Notes under the pieces: model-generated
What the model saw: only the letters and a program-made list of their open reading frames with translations
The model's database searches: none
What the model was told of the DNA's origin: nothing
Translations under genes and position numbers: made by a program
DNA from: DASSKA01 sp963839365
GTDB taxonomy: Bacteria; Actinomycetota; Actinomycetes; Propionibacteriales; Nocardioidaceae
Reading direction: 5' to 3'
DNA length: 64,000 bases
NCBI GenBank assembly: GCA_963839365.1
Contig: CAWIUT010000001.1
Coordinates: 682,001 to 746,000 of the forward strand
Shown: positions 28,857-37,396 of the stretch, in pieces
Layout: every line of letters starts with the position of its first letter
Numbering within the stretch: the stretch's first letter is position 1

Positions 28857-29830
28857 TGACCGCCACCTCCTCCGTGGCCGAGGGGCGCTGTGGTGGAGCC
28901 GGCGACCGGCTCGGGTCCCGACAGCAGGGCCCGCAGCCTCTGGATCGGGGTGGGCGGCAGCTCCCTCGATGCGCCGCGGGAGTAGTGCCGCTCGATGTAG
29001 TACTGCCCGATGGTCAGCAGCGAGGTGAGGAACAGGTACCAGATGCTGGCCGCGAGCAGCAGCGGGATGGTCAGGTAGTTCTGGGCGTAGATCAGCTGCG
29101 CGGCGTACAGCAGGTCGGTGTAGGCGATCACGCTGACCAGCGCGGTGTTCTTCAGCATCGAGATCGTCTCGTTGCCGGTGGGCGGGATGATCACCCGCAT
29201 CGCCTGCGGCAGAACGATCCGGCGCATGGTCAAGATCCCGGACATGCCCAGCGACTGGGCGGCCTCGGTCTGCCCCTGGTCGATGGACAAGATCCCGGCC
29301 CGGACGATCTCGGCCATGTACGCCGCCTCGTTCAGGGCCAGCCCGAGCACCGCGGCGAGGAACACGGTGATCAGGCTCTGGGTCTGGAACGTGACGAACT
29401 CCGGCCCGAACGGGATGCCGAGCGACACGGTCTTGAACAGTGCGCCGATGAAGCCCCAGAACAGGATCTGCACCAGCAGGGGGGTGCCACGGAAGAACCA
29501 GATGTAGAGCCAGGCCACCCAGGACAGGATCGGGTTCGGCGAGAGCCGCATCACCGCGAGGATGATGCCGCCGATGATCCCGAGCACCATGCACAGCACG
29601 GTCAGCTCGACCGTGTGGGTCACCCCGACCAGGATGCTGTGCTTGAACAGGTTGGCACCCACGGTGCCCCACCCGAAGTTCTGGTTGGTGATCAGCGAGT
29701 GGACCAGCATGGCCACCAGCACCAGGATCACCCCCGTGGCGATCCATCGGCCGGGGTGGCGCACCGGGACCGCCTTGATCTCCTCCGGCGGCCTTGTCGA
29801 GGGGCTGACTCCAGTGGCGGTGTCGCTCAT
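28853..29830 (-). CDS. Polar amino-acid ABC transporter permease
   Basis: A 325-residue His/Glu/Gln/Arg/opine-family permease. It has about six transmembrane helices, the ATPase-docking EAA loop [22 protein letters not shown], and a [11 protein letters not shown] segment typical of the family. ATG 29830 is favoured over GTG 29836 because GGAGGG lies 7 nt upstream of it. Only one permease gene is present, so the channel is probably a homodimer. Confidence 0.92.
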   Translation of the reverse strand: MSDTATGVSPSTRPPEEIKAVPVRHPGRWIATGVILVLVAMLVHSLITNQNFGWGTVGANLFKHSILVGVTHTVELTVLCMVLGIIGGIILAVMRLSPNPILSWVAWLYIWFFRGTPLLVQILFWGFIGALFKTVSLGIPFGPEFVTFQTQSLITVFLAAVLGLALNEAAYMAEIVRAGILSIDQGQTEAAQSLGMSGILTMRRIVLPQAMRVIIPPTGNETISMLKNTALVSVIAYTDLLYAAQLIYAQNYLTIPLLLAASIWYLFLTSLLTIGQYYIERHYSRGASRELPPTPIQRLRALLSGPEPVAGSTTAPLGHGGGGGQ

Positions 29831-29849
29831 GGGCACGCCCTCCTTCGGG

Positions 29850-30773
29850 CTAGCTGACCGCGGCGTTGATCTGCGACTTGGTGATCGCGCCCTGCGTCGC
29901 GCTCCACTTCTTCAGGATCTTGTCGTAGGTGCCGTTCTGGATCAGCTTGTTGACGGCGCCCTGGATGGCCTTGTCGAAGGTCCCGGAGTTCTTCGGGACC
30001 GCGATGCCGTACGGCGCGGTCGAGTAGGGCTGGCCGACGATCGTCAGCTTGCCGTTGGACTGCTGGGCCATGTAGCCCGCCACGCCGGAGTCGGCCAGCG
30101 CGGCGTCGATCCGTCCGGTGGCCAGTGCCAGGTTCACGGCGTTCTGGTCCGGGAAGACCTTCTGGGAGATCGCCGGCTTCCCGGCAGCCGTGCACTTCTT
30201 GCTCCGCGAGGCGATGTCGTCGGCCTGGATGGTGCCCTTCTCGGCGCCGACGGCGTGGCCGCACAGCGACATGTCGGTCACCGACAGGTGCTTGGGGTTG
30301 CCCGAGGGCACCATCAGCGCGGTGCCGGCCTTGAAGTAGGTCACGAAGTTCACGACCTTCTCGCGCGCCTTGGTGTCGGTGAACGAGGACATGCCGAGCC
30401 CGTACTTGCCCGACGCGAGGCCGGGGATGATGCCGTCGAAGGTGGCCTTCTGGAAGACGAACTTGACTCCCAGCAGCTTGCCGAGGGCCTGCCCGAGGTC
30501 CGGGTCGACACCGATGATGGTGTTGCCGTTCGACGCGATGGACTCCATCGGCGCGTACGTCGGGTCGGTGGCGACCGTGACCTGCCCGGCGGACTTGATG
30601 TTGCTCGGGACGAGCTTGGCCAAGGACGTGTCGACACCCGAGCTGCCGGACGGCTTGCCGCCACCGCCTCCGCCGGCCTGACCGCCCCCGCTGTTGCTCC
30701 CGCACGCGGCGGTGGCGAGCAGCGTCGCTGCGGCGATTCCGAGGGCTGCGATGCGCAGCTTGGGTCCAGACAT
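29850..30773 (-). CDS. Amino-acid ABC transporter substrate-binding lipoprotein
   Basis: A 307-residue periplasmic-binding-protein family 3 member. The signal peptide ends in the lipobox LLATAAC with lipidated Cys24, followed by a Gly/Ser-rich linker and the ligand-binding domain (VTVATDPTYAPMES, DPDLGQALGKLLG, ALATGRIDAALAD). ATG 30773 has a GGAGG site. It is first of the importer operon. The 134 bp upstream contain its promoter but no operator I can define. Ligand inferred from context only. Confidence 0.92.
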   Translation of the reverse strand: MSGPKLRIAALGIAAATLLATAACGSNSGGGQAGGGGGGKPSGSSGVDTSLAKLVPSNIKSAGQVTVATDPTYAPMESIASNGNTIIGVDPDLGQALGKLLGVKFVFQKATFDGIIPGLASGKYGLGMSSFTDTKAREKVVNFVTYFKAGTALMVPSGNPKHLSVTDMSLCGHAVGAEKGTIQADDIASRSKKCTAAGKPAISQKVFPDQNAVNLALATGRIDAALADSGVAGYMAQQSNGKLTIVGQPYSTAPYGIAVPKNSGTFDKAIQGAVNKLIQNGTYDKILKKWSATQGAITKSQINAAVS

Positions 30774-30907
30774 GGTTCCTCCCTAGGTGATTCTCCCCCG
30801 TGCCCGGCGAGTGGGCGGGGTCACAGTAGCAGCAGACTGACAACCCGCGGCCCAGGACGGACGCGGGAGTTCGGGAAGTGGACACCGAAGCTGCCACCGG
30901 AGTCCGG

Positions 30908-33028
30908 TCATGACGCCATCCTCCCCCGTGACAGCCGACCGGGCCACCAGATCGCGTCGCCGATGTCGTAGCTGACGGCGGGCACGAGCAGCGAGCGCAC
31001 GATGAAGGTGTCCAGCAGCACGCCGAAGGCGACGATGAAGGCCATCTGGGCCAAGAAGATCAGCGGGATCACCGCGAGAGCCGAGAACGTGGCTGCGAGC
31101 ACGATGCCCGCCGAGGTGATCACGCCACCGGTGACCGCGAGGCCTCGCAGCGTGCCCTCCTTGGTGCCGCGGTGGACGCTCTCCTCGCGCACCCGGGTCA
31201 TCAAGAAGATGTTGTAGTCGATGCCGAGTGCCACGAGGAAGACGAAGGCGTACAGCGGGACGGCCGGGTCCGCACCGGCGAAGCCCAGGGCATGGTTGAA
31301 CACCAGCGCGGAGACGCCGAGAGTCGCGGCGAAGCTGAGCACCACGGACAGCATCAGCAGGATCGGCGCCACGACGGCGCGCAGCAGCAGGCACAGCACC
31401 AGGGCGATGACGGCCAGCACGATCGGGATGATCGTGTACAGATCGCGGCGCGAGTTGGACAGGGTGTCCAGCTGGATCGCGGTGAAGCCGCCTACCTTCG
31501 CCGTCGGGGCCGCCCGGTGCACGGCGTCCCGGAGCGAGGTCACCGTGTCCTCCGCCGCCTGGCTGTCCGCGGAGGCGCGGAGCGTGGCCTGCACCTCCGC
31601 GAGGCCGTTGACCACCTTGGGGGGGCCGCCGGGCGCGCCCGGCCCCCGGGTGGTCAGCACGCTCACGGACGCCACCCCGGGCACCGACCGGACAGCGGTG
31701 GTGATGCGGCCGAGGCGGTCGGCGGGGCCGACGATGACGGCCGGCGCCGCGGTGCCCGCGGGGAAGTGCCGGTCGGCGACGGTCTGCCCCTGGACGGACG
31801 GCTGCGGCGACAAGAACACGTCGCTCTGCGGGGTGCCACCCGCGCGGAACGTCGGCAGGAACGCGGCCGCGGCCACAAGGCAGCCCGCGGTGATCAGCCA
31901 GACCCGACGCGGCCGTCGCGCGATCAGCCGCGACAGCTTGTCCCAGATGCCGCGGTTCCAGCTGTGCTCGCTGCCGTAGTGCGGACGCAGCGGCCAGAAC
32001 GCCGCCCGGCCCAGCAGCACCAGCGCCGCCGGCAGGAAGGTGAGTGCGGCCAGCAACGAGCACACGATGCCGATCGCCCCGACCGGTCCCAGCCCCCGGG
32101 TGGAGTTGAGGCTGCTGACGAGCAGGCAGAGCAGGCCGAGGATGACCGTGGACCCGGAGGCCACGATCGGCGCCGACGACTGGCGCAGCGCCCGGCGCAT
32201 CGCGTCGAAGCGCGACACCTGCTCGCGCAGCTCCTCCCGGAACCGGGAGACCAGCAGCAGCGCGTAGTCGGTCGCGGCGCCCACCACGATCACGAACAAG
32301 ATGCCCTGGGTCTGCCCGTTCAAGGTGATCAGCCCGTTGTCGGCCAGGACGTAGACGATGACGCTGGCTGCGGCGAGCGCGAACATCGAGGAGATCAGCA
32401 CCACGAAGGGCAGGATCGGGCTGCGGTAGACCAGCGCCAGGATGATCAGCACCCCGAGGACGGCGACCCCGAGCAGGATGCCGTCGATTCCGCTGAAGGC
32501 GTTCACGAAGTCCGCGGCCAGTCCGGCCGGGCCGGTGACGTAGGTTGCCAGGCCGGTCGGTGCCCGGGACGCTGCCTGGGACCGGATGCGGTTCACCACA
32601 TCGGTGATCGAGGAGCCGAGCTGGTTGCTGAGCGGCACCACCAGCTCGATCGCCTTGCCGTCCTTGGACGGGAGCGGCCCGACCACCCGGTCCACGACCG
32701 CGGAGCTGCGGTCCAGCCGCCGCGCGTCGGCCGCGGCGGCCTTCATGTCGCGGGGGGTGATCCCACTGGCGCGCACGTAGACCACCAGCGCCGGATCCGT
32801 CTGCTTCCCGGTGAACTTGCGTTGCAGCCGGAGCACCTGGGTGGACTCGGCGTTCGTGGGCAGGAAGCTCGCGTTGTCGTTGGACTGGACCTCGCTGAGC
32901 TTTCCGGCGTACGGGCCACCGAAGCCCGCGATCGCCAGCCAGGCCAGTACGACGAGGGCGGGGACGGTCCAACGCACCCAGGCGGCGCTGCGTGCCCGTC
33001 CGCGGGTTCGATGCTCGGGTTGGCTCAC
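30908..33028 (-). CDS. MMPL-family RND-type exporter
   Basis: A 706-residue membrane transporter with two repeats of a large extracytoplasmic loop followed by a five- to six-helix bundle, as in MmpL and actinorhodin-exporter-like proteins. Landmarks include GAATDYALLLVSRFREEL in the first bundle and VALGIDYNIFLMTRVREE in the second, which carry the proton-relay Asp-Tyr pairs. GTG 33028 follows GGGAG; the frame is open upstream but covers the divergent promoter. It is divergent from a MarR regulator 88 bp away, a classic exporter-repressor pair for lipophilic compounds or drugs. Confidence 0.9.
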   Translation of the reverse strand: MSQPEHRTRGRARSAAWVRWTVPALVVLAWLAIAGFGGPYAGKLSEVQSNDNASFLPTNAESTQVLRLQRKFTGKQTDPALVVYVRASGITPRDMKAAAADARRLDRSSAVVDRVVGPLPSKDGKAIELVVPLSNQLGSSITDVVNRIRSQAASRAPTGLATYVTGPAGLAADFVNAFSGIDGILLGVAVLGVLIILALVYRSPILPFVVLISSMFALAAASVIVYVLADNGLITLNGQTQGILFVIVVGAATDYALLLVSRFREELREQVSRFDAMRRALRQSSAPIVASGSTVILGLLCLLVSSLNSTRGLGPVGAIGIVCSLLAALTFLPAALVLLGRAAFWPLRPHYGSEHSWNRGIWDKLSRLIARRPRRVWLITAGCLVAAAAFLPTFRAGGTPQSDVFLSPQPSVQGQTVADRHFPAGTAAPAVIVGPADRLGRITTAVRSVPGVASVSVLTTRGPGAPGGPPKVVNGLAEVQATLRASADSQAAEDTVTSLRDAVHRAAPTAKVGGFTAIQLDTLSNSRRDLYTIIPIVLAVIALVLCLLLRAVVAPILLMLSVVLSFAATLGVSALVFNHALGFAGADPAVPLYAFVFLVALGIDYNIFLMTRVREESVHRGTKEGTLRGLAVTGGVITSAGIVLAATFSALAVIPLIFLAQMAFIVAFGVLLDTFIVRSLLVPAVSYDIGDAIWWPGRLSRGRMAS

Positions 33029-33050
33029 GCGCCGCTCTCCCGGGTCCGAT

Positions 33051-33065
33051 TGATCAGTATGCTGA
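33051..33065. promoter_or_regulatory. Putative MarR operator
   Basis: TCAGTATGCTGA (33054-33065) has TCAG/CTGA arms and overlaps the palindrome TGATCA (33051-33056), 23 bp upstream of the exporter start and 52 bp upstream of marR. Position and symmetry fit a repressor site controlling both genes. Confidence 0.45.
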
Positions 33066-33116
33066 CGAAATTGTACATCGTCCGCGCACGGTCCTTGTAG
33101 GGCTAGTGTGCTCTCG

Positions 33117-33581
33117 ATGGAAGACCCCGCGTCCTGGCCGACCGGGCGACTGCTGAGCACAGCAGCGCGGCTGGTCGAGCACGCCTGGGCCGAGCACCTG
33201 GAGTCCATCGGGATCACGCACGCGGGACTGATCGCCCTGCACGTGCTCCAGGGCGGGCCCCGCTCCCAGGTCGACCTCGCCGACGACTGTCACGTGCGGG
33301 CCCAGACGATGAGCCGGATCCTGGACCGCCTCGAGCGCGACGGTCACGTGGTGCGCGAACCCGACCCGAGTGACCGCAGACGGGTGCTGGTGCACGGGAC
33401 GGCTGCCGGAAACCGAGCGCTGCGGGCGGCCACCGAGTCGCGTCCCGAGGCGCTCCGACTCCTCGAGGACGGCCCCCAGGCAGCCGCGTTCCGCGGCCGG
33501 CTGGTGGAGATCGTCGCCGAGCTGACCGCCCGTCAGCCGGCGGGCCGGACCCGTCGCGGCGGCACCCGCCAGCCGACCTAG
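33117..33581 (+). CDS. MarR-family transcriptional regulator
   Basis: A 154-residue winged-helix regulator. The recognition region QVDLADDCHVRAQTMSRILDRLERDGHVVREPDPSDRRRV matches the MarR helix-turn-helix and wing. TAGTGT at 33104-33109 lies 7 nt before ATG 33117 and there is no ribosome-binding site, so the mRNA is probably leaderless; a GTG at 33108 would fall inside the -10 box. It probably represses the divergent MMPL exporter and itself. The ligand is unknown. Confidence 0.88.
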   Translation: MEDPASWPTGRLLSTAARLVEHAWAEHLESIGITHAGLIALHVLQGGPRSQVDLADDCHVRAQTMSRILDRLERDGHVVREPDPSDRRRVLVHGTAAGNRALRAATESRPEALRLLEDGPQAAAFRGRLVEIVAELTARQPAGRTRRGGTRQPT

Positions 33582-33595
33582 CGAGCCGTCGGCCG

Positions 33596-34081
33596 TCAGC
33601 GGTTGCGGCGCCAGATCTCCGAGGAGAGCAGGGCTGCGAACGCGCACCAGGCCGGGTACGGCGCGAGCGCAAGCGCCGCGGGACGGGACACGCGTCCGGT
33701 GCGACGCACCAGGTCGGCGCTGCTGGCAGCGAGCAGACCGGCCACCGCAACGGCAGGCCCGAGCCGGTGCCAGCGGAAGAACACCCACGACCACCCGGCG
33801 TTGATGACCAGGTTGGCAGCCAGCGCGGCCTGGTAGGCCGTGGCCTCCCGGGTCCGCCCCTGCTCGCGCAGCCTGGCCAGCGCCACCCCGCTGGTCACCG
33901 CGATGTCGGTGTAGAGGCTCGTCCACGCCGCCGGGAAGACCTCGCCGGGCGGCTGGAAGGACGGTCTGTCCAGCGCGGCGTACCAGCCCGACCGCACGTC
34001 GGAGCTGGCGAAGCCTCCGGTGACGGCGGTCGCCGCGACCGCGGCGGACGTGGCTCCCAGGGTGCGCAGCAGCTTGCTCAC
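33596..34081 (-). CDS. tspO: TspO/MBR-family membrane protein
   Basis: A 161-residue five-helix protein of the translocator (TspO) family, which binds porphyrins and sterol-like ligands. Conserved segments are SGWYAALDRPSFQPPGEVFPAAWTSLY in pieces (WYAAL, PSFQPP, AWTSLY), NAGWSWVFF and PYPAWCAFAALL. GTG 34081 has no ribosome-binding site; TAAGTT lies 6 nt upstream on the same strand, indicating a leaderless transcript. It is convergent with marR and divergent from the rhodanese gene. Confidence 0.88.
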   Translation of the reverse strand: MSKLLRTLGATSAAVAATAVTGGFASSDVRSGWYAALDRPSFQPPGEVFPAAWTSLYTDIAVTSGVALARLREQGRTREATAYQAALAANLVINAGWSWVFFRWHRLGPAVAVAGLLAASSADLVRRTGRVSRPAALALAPYPAWCAFAALLSSEIWRRNR

Positions 34082-34144
34082 CTGGCCAACTTACCCGGCG
34101 TGGCCGTGCTGACCCGGCGCAGCAGCACGAGGCAGACTGTGGGG

Positions 34145-34966
34145 GTGATCCCTCCCGTCGTGCCCGCCGCCTGGGTGGAGCAGCACTCCGCCGAGGTGGT
34201 GATGACCGACGTTCGGTGGTACCTCGACGGTCGTTCCGGCCACGACGCGTTCCTGCGCGGACACCTGCCCGGCGCCCGGTTCGTGGACCTGGACCGCTGG
34301 CTGGCCGGGCCCACGGGCCCGGTGGCGGGACGGCATCCCCTGCCTGACCCCGACCGGTTCGCCCAGGGCATGCGCCGGCTCGGCATCGACGACGCGGACA
34401 CCGTGGTCGGGTACGACGACGCGGGCGGGACCGTCGCCGCCCGGCTGGTGTGGATGCTGCGGGCCACAGGGCACGACGCGGCGCTGCTGGACGGAGGGAT
34501 CACCGCCTGGCCCGGGCAGCTCGAGCGGGCCCGCGGCTCCGCCGTACGCACGGGCGACTTCTCGGCGCGGCCCTGGCCGGCGGAGCGGCTCGTCGGCCTC
34601 GACGACCTGGACGGCGATCCCGGGGTCCTGGTCGACGCCCGGGACAGCGACCGCTACCGCGGCGACCGCGAGCCCGTCGACCCGCGGGCCGGGCACATCC
34701 CAGGCGCACGCAGCCTGCCGTGCCGGGAGAACCTGCGCCCGGACGGCACCTTCCTGCCGGCCGACGAGCTGCGGCGCCGGTTCGCGACCCTTGGCATCGA
34801 GTCCGGTGCCGAGGTGGTCTCCTACTGCGGCTCCGGCGTGACCGCCTGTCACAACCTGCTGGCCCTCGAGCACGCCGGGTTCTCCGCCGGGCGGCTGTTC
34901 CCGGGCTCGTGGTCGCAGTACAGCCACACCGACCGGCCGGCGGCGACGGGCCCGGCTTCCACCTGA
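34145..34966 (+). CDS. Two-domain rhodanese (thiosulfate or mercaptopyruvate sulfurtransferase)
   Basis: A 273-residue tandem rhodanese. The N-terminal domain is inactive (no Cys in its loop, YDDAGGTVAARL), while the C-terminal domain carries Cys228 in SYCGSGVTACHNL. A CGSGVTA active-site loop is that of mercaptopyruvate-type enzymes, though actinobacterial annotation varies. GTG 34145 lies 6 nt after a CAGACT -10-like box, suggesting a leaderless mRNA; GTG 34139 is in the same frame. Confidence 0.88.
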   Translation: MIPPVVPAAWVEQHSAEVVMTDVRWYLDGRSGHDAFLRGHLPGARFVDLDRWLAGPTGPVAGRHPLPDPDRFAQGMRRLGIDDADTVVGYDDAGGTVAARLVWMLRATGHDAALLDGGITAWPGQLERARGSAVRTGDFSARPWPAERLVGLDDLDGDPGVLVDARDSDRYRGDREPVDPRAGHIPGARSLPCRENLRPDGTFLPADELRRRFATLGIESGAEVVSYCGSGVTACHNLLALEHAGFSAGRLFPGSWSQYSHTDRPAATGPAST

Positions 34967-34970
34967 CCCG

Positions 34971-35030
34971 GCTCGACCCGACCATGCTCGACCCGACCAG
35001 GCTCGACCCGACCAGGCTCGACCCGACCAG
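34971..35030. repeat. 15-bp tandem repeat, four copies
   Basis: GCTCGACCCGACCAK (K is T in copy 1, G in copies 2-4) is repeated four times head to tail at 34971-35030, starting just after the rhodanese stop and ending about 60 bp before the glycosyltransferase start. The unit length is a multiple of three, but the region precedes the supported start codon and is probably non-coding. Confidence 0.9.
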
Positions 35031-35088
35031 GCGGGGCCGACAGGCCGGAACGCCGCGGCGGCGGCACCGCGGTGGCATGCTGTCCCGC

Positions 35089-36240
35089 GTGAAGGCACTG
35101 GTGGTGTGCGTGCCGGCCGCGGGCCATCTGACTCCGCTGCTGCCGCTGCTGCGCAGCATGGTCGACTCCGGCGACGAGGTCGTGGTCGCCACCGGACCCG
35201 CGATGGCGGACGCGGTGGGCCGCGTCGGCGCGCGGCTGCACCCCGCCGGGCGCGACCTGGAGAGCTGGTTCGCGGCCCTGGGGGGCCGGATCCGAGGAGC
35301 ACCCGGCAACGGGTTGCCCCCGAACCGCATCGAGCACTACTTCGTGCCCCGCCTGTTCGCCGAGATCGGCGCCGACGACATGCTCGACGACGTGCTGGAG
35401 GCGGGCGCCGCCCTCCGCCCCGATCTGGTGCTCTTCGAGTCCGAGTCGTTCGCCGGACCCGTGGCCGCCGACCTGCTGGGCGTGCCCGCCGTGCACCACA
35501 CCATCGGGGCGCTGCTCCACCCGGCGGTCCTGGAGCTGGCCGCCGACGCGGTGGCCCCGCTGTGGCGGTCGTTCGAGCGGGAGGCGCCGCGCGATGCGGG
35601 GCTCTACCGGGACCTGACGCTCACCATCTGCCCGCCGTCGCTGGAGCCGCACGGGCTGCCTCGGGGGGACGTCCGGGCGCTGCGGCCGGCCCCGGCGCCC
35701 CTCCGCCCGTCCGAGCCCGCACCGCGACCCCTGGTCTACGTCACCCTCGGGACGCTCTGGAGCGAACCCGGCGTCTTCCGGGCAGTCCTCGACGGGCTGG
35801 CCGGCGAACCCCTCGACGTGCTGGTGACCGTGGGAGCCGACGGCGCCCCGTCCACCCTGATGCCGGTGCCGGACAACGCGCGCGTCGAACGGTTCGTGCC
35901 GCAGGCCGAGCTGCTCCCCCGCTGCTCGGCCGTGGTGCACCACGCCGGGGCCGGGACGATGTTCGGTGCTCTCGCCCACGGTCTGCCGCAGCTGGCACTG
36001 CCGCAGGCCGCGGACAACTTCATCAACGCCGACCTGCTGCGAGGGTCGGGAGCAGGACGCGTGCTGCTGCCGGGCGAGGTGACACCCGAGAACGTGCGCC
36101 TGGCCGTGACGGCCCTGCTCGATGAGGCGAGCTACTCGGAAGCGGCCGGCACGGTCGCCTCCGAGATCGCGGCCATGCCCCCGGCCGACGAGGTGGCGGT
36201 CGAGCTGCGCAGCCGCTTCGGCCGAGAGCCAGCCCGGTAG
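35089..36240 (+). CDS. UGT/MGT-type glycosyltransferase
   Basis: A 383-residue GT-B enzyme of the GT1 macroside/zeaxanthin glycosyltransferase type. The N-terminus VVCVPAAGHLTPLLPLLRSM contains the acceptor-site His; the C-terminal donor-binding motif is HHAGAGTMFGALAHGLPQLALP followed by QAADNFINADLL. GTG 35089 is 7 nt after CATGCT (35076-35081), a plausible -10 box; ATG 35077 in the same frame is an alternative. Probably attaches a sugar to a small lipophilic molecule. Its TAG stop overlaps the -10 box of the next transcript. Confidence 0.86.
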   Translation: MKALVVCVPAAGHLTPLLPLLRSMVDSGDEVVVATGPAMADAVGRVGARLHPAGRDLESWFAALGGRIRGAPGNGLPPNRIEHYFVPRLFAEIGADDMLDDVLEAGAALRPDLVLFESESFAGPVAADLLGVPAVHHTIGALLHPAVLELAADAVAPLWRSFEREAPRDAGLYRDLTLTICPPSLEPHGLPRGDVRALRPAPAPLRPSEPAPRPLVYVTLGTLWSEPGVFRAVLDGLAGEPLDVLVTVGADGAPSTLMPVPDNARVERFVPQAELLPRCSAVVHHAGAGTMFGALAHGLPQLALPQAADNFINADLLRGSGAGRVLLPGEVTPENVRLAVTALLDEASYSEAAGTVASEIAAMPPADEVAVELRSRFGREPAR

Positions 36241-36243
36241 ACT
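36238..36243 (+). promoter_or_regulatory. -10 box driving the riboswitch-terC transcript
   Basis: TAGACT at 36238-36243 includes the glycosyltransferase stop codon and would place a transcription start near 36250, exactly where the riboswitch begins. Confidence 0.5.
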
Positions 36244-36247
36244 CCTC

Positions 36248-36376
36248 GTTCGGAGGGGAGTACTCCTTTCGCGGCAGTGTCGTCATCACGGAGGCGTGAC
36301 CTCCCGGGGCTGCCGGCCCGCAAGCCGGGCGGAAGAGACCTCCGGAACTGTCCATGCGTGGATTTCCGGAGGTCGC
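36248..36376 (+). promoter_or_regulatory. yybP-ykoY manganese riboswitch with ribosome-site sequestering hairpin
   Basis: The leader of terC carries hallmarks of the Mn2+-sensing yybP-ykoY class: GGGGAGTA at 36255-36262, CGTCATCA at 36281-36288, a GC-rich stem near 36312-36330, and a closing GACCTCC at 36337-36343. CGGAGG (36251-36256) can pair with CCTCCG (36339-36344) to close the aptamer. The same GACCTCCGGAA (36337-36347) is perfectly complementary to TTCCGGAGGTC (36364-36374), which contains the Shine-Dalgarno GGAGG 4 nt before the GTG. So without metal the ribosome site is masked and with metal it is freed: a translational ON switch. Class assignment is from remembered consensus; the pairing is direct from sequence. 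Confidence 0.85.
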
Positions 36377-37348
36377 GTGTTCACTGCTGTTCCGCTCTGG
36401 GTCTGGGGCGTCACCGTCGCGGGCCTGGTGGCCATCGTCGTGCTGGACCTCGTGGTGATCGCGCGCCGCGACACCAAGGTCAGCGTGCGCCAGGCGACCC
36501 TGTGGGTGGCCTTCTACGTCGGACTGGCTGCGCTGGTCGCCGTCGGGCTGTTCGTGTTCGGCTCCCAGCACTGGGGCAGCGAGTTCGTCGCGGGCTACAT
36601 CACCGAGTACAGCCTGAGCGTGGACAACCTGTTCGTGTTCGTGCTGATCATCAGCCGGTTCGACGTCCCTGCGCTCGCCGAGGACAAGGTGCTCTACATC
36701 GGCATCATCTTGTCCCTGGTGCTGCGTGCGGTGCTCATCGCTGCCGGTGTGGCGGCACTGTCCGCGGCCACCTGGGTGTTCTACATCTTCGGGGCGTTCT
36801 TGATCTTCACCGCGGCGCGCCTGCTGATGGACGACGAGGAGGACGCCGACCTCACCGAGAGCCGCGTCGTGCGCGGACTGCGCAAGGTGCTCCCGACCAC
36901 CCCGCACTTCGACGGTCCGAAGCTCGCCGTGCGCAGGGACGGCAGGTGGCTGATGACCCCGCTGATGCTCGCGGTCGTCGCCATCGGGGTCGCCAACGTG
37001 GTGTTCGCGCTCGACTCGATCCCGGCCATCTTCGGGCTCACCCAGCACGCCTACATCGTGCTGACCGCCAACGCGTTCGCCCTGATGGGGCTGCGCCAGC
37101 TGTACTTCCTGCTCGGCGGGCTCCTCGAACGCCTCGTCTACCTGGACATCGGGCTGTCGGTCATCCTCGCCTTCATCGGGCTCAAGCTGGTCATCGAAGC
37201 GCTGCACGGCTCACGCGTCGACCAGCTGGGGCCGGTCCCGGTCCCCGCCATCGGCATCGCCGTGTCGCTCACGGTCATCGTGGCGATCCTCGCGGTCACC
37301 ACCGGAGCCAGCCTCGCCAAGACCTGGCTCGACGGACGGCGCGGCTGA
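36377..37348 (+). CDS. terC: TerC-family membrane protein, likely manganese exporter
   Basis: A 323-residue protein with about nine transmembrane helices and the TerC signatures EYSLSVDNLFVFVLI and NVVFALDSIPAIFGLT, whose acidic residues line the metal path. TerC/Alx proteins export Mn2+ or metallate secreted proteins. GTG 36377 lies 4 nt after GGAGG that is also the 3' arm of the riboswitch hairpin. The upstream Mn riboswitch strongly supports a manganese-homeostasis role rather than tellurite resistance. Confidence 0.92.
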   Translation: MFTAVPLWVWGVTVAGLVAIVVLDLVVIARRDTKVSVRQATLWVAFYVGLAALVAVGLFVFGSQHWGSEFVAGYITEYSLSVDNLFVFVLIISRFDVPALAEDKVLYIGIILSLVLRAVLIAAGVAALSAATWVFYIFGAFLIFTAARLLMDDEEDADLTESRVVRGLRKVLPTTPHFDGPKLAVRRDGRWLMTPLMLAVVAIGVANVVFALDSIPAIFGLTQHAYIVLTANAFALMGLRQLYFLLGGLLERLVYLDIGLSVILAFIGLKLVIEALHGSRVDQLGPVPVPAIGIAVSLTVIVAILAVTTGASLAKTWLDGRRG

Positions 37349-37355
37349 CCTCCGC

Positions 37356-37372
37356 GGATGTGGTAGACATCC
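37356..37372. promoter_or_regulatory. Inverted repeat upstream of the deaminase gene
   Basis: GGATGT and ACATCC are perfect 6-bp arms around a 5-nt loop in the 48-bp gap between terC and the deaminase gene. It may be a weak terminator for terC or an operator; a TAGACA segment lies within it. Confidence 0.35.
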
Positions 37373-37396
37373 CCCCATCGACGAGGAGGTGGCCCG

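Noticed and set aside
31172..33100. A 642-codon open frame opposite the MMPL gene
   Set aside because: Shadow of the MMPL transporter; rich in Gln, His, Arg and Asp with no transmembrane or domain pattern.
34450..35088. 5' extension of the glycosyltransferase frame through the rhodanese gene and tandem repeat
   Set aside because: Overlaps the real rhodanese gene in another frame; the family N-terminus begins at the GTG 35089 region, just after a -10-like box.
36377..37348. Tellurite resistance function for TerC
   Set aside because: The upstream Mn riboswitch and the conserved acidic helices point to manganese handling; no other tellurite genes are near.
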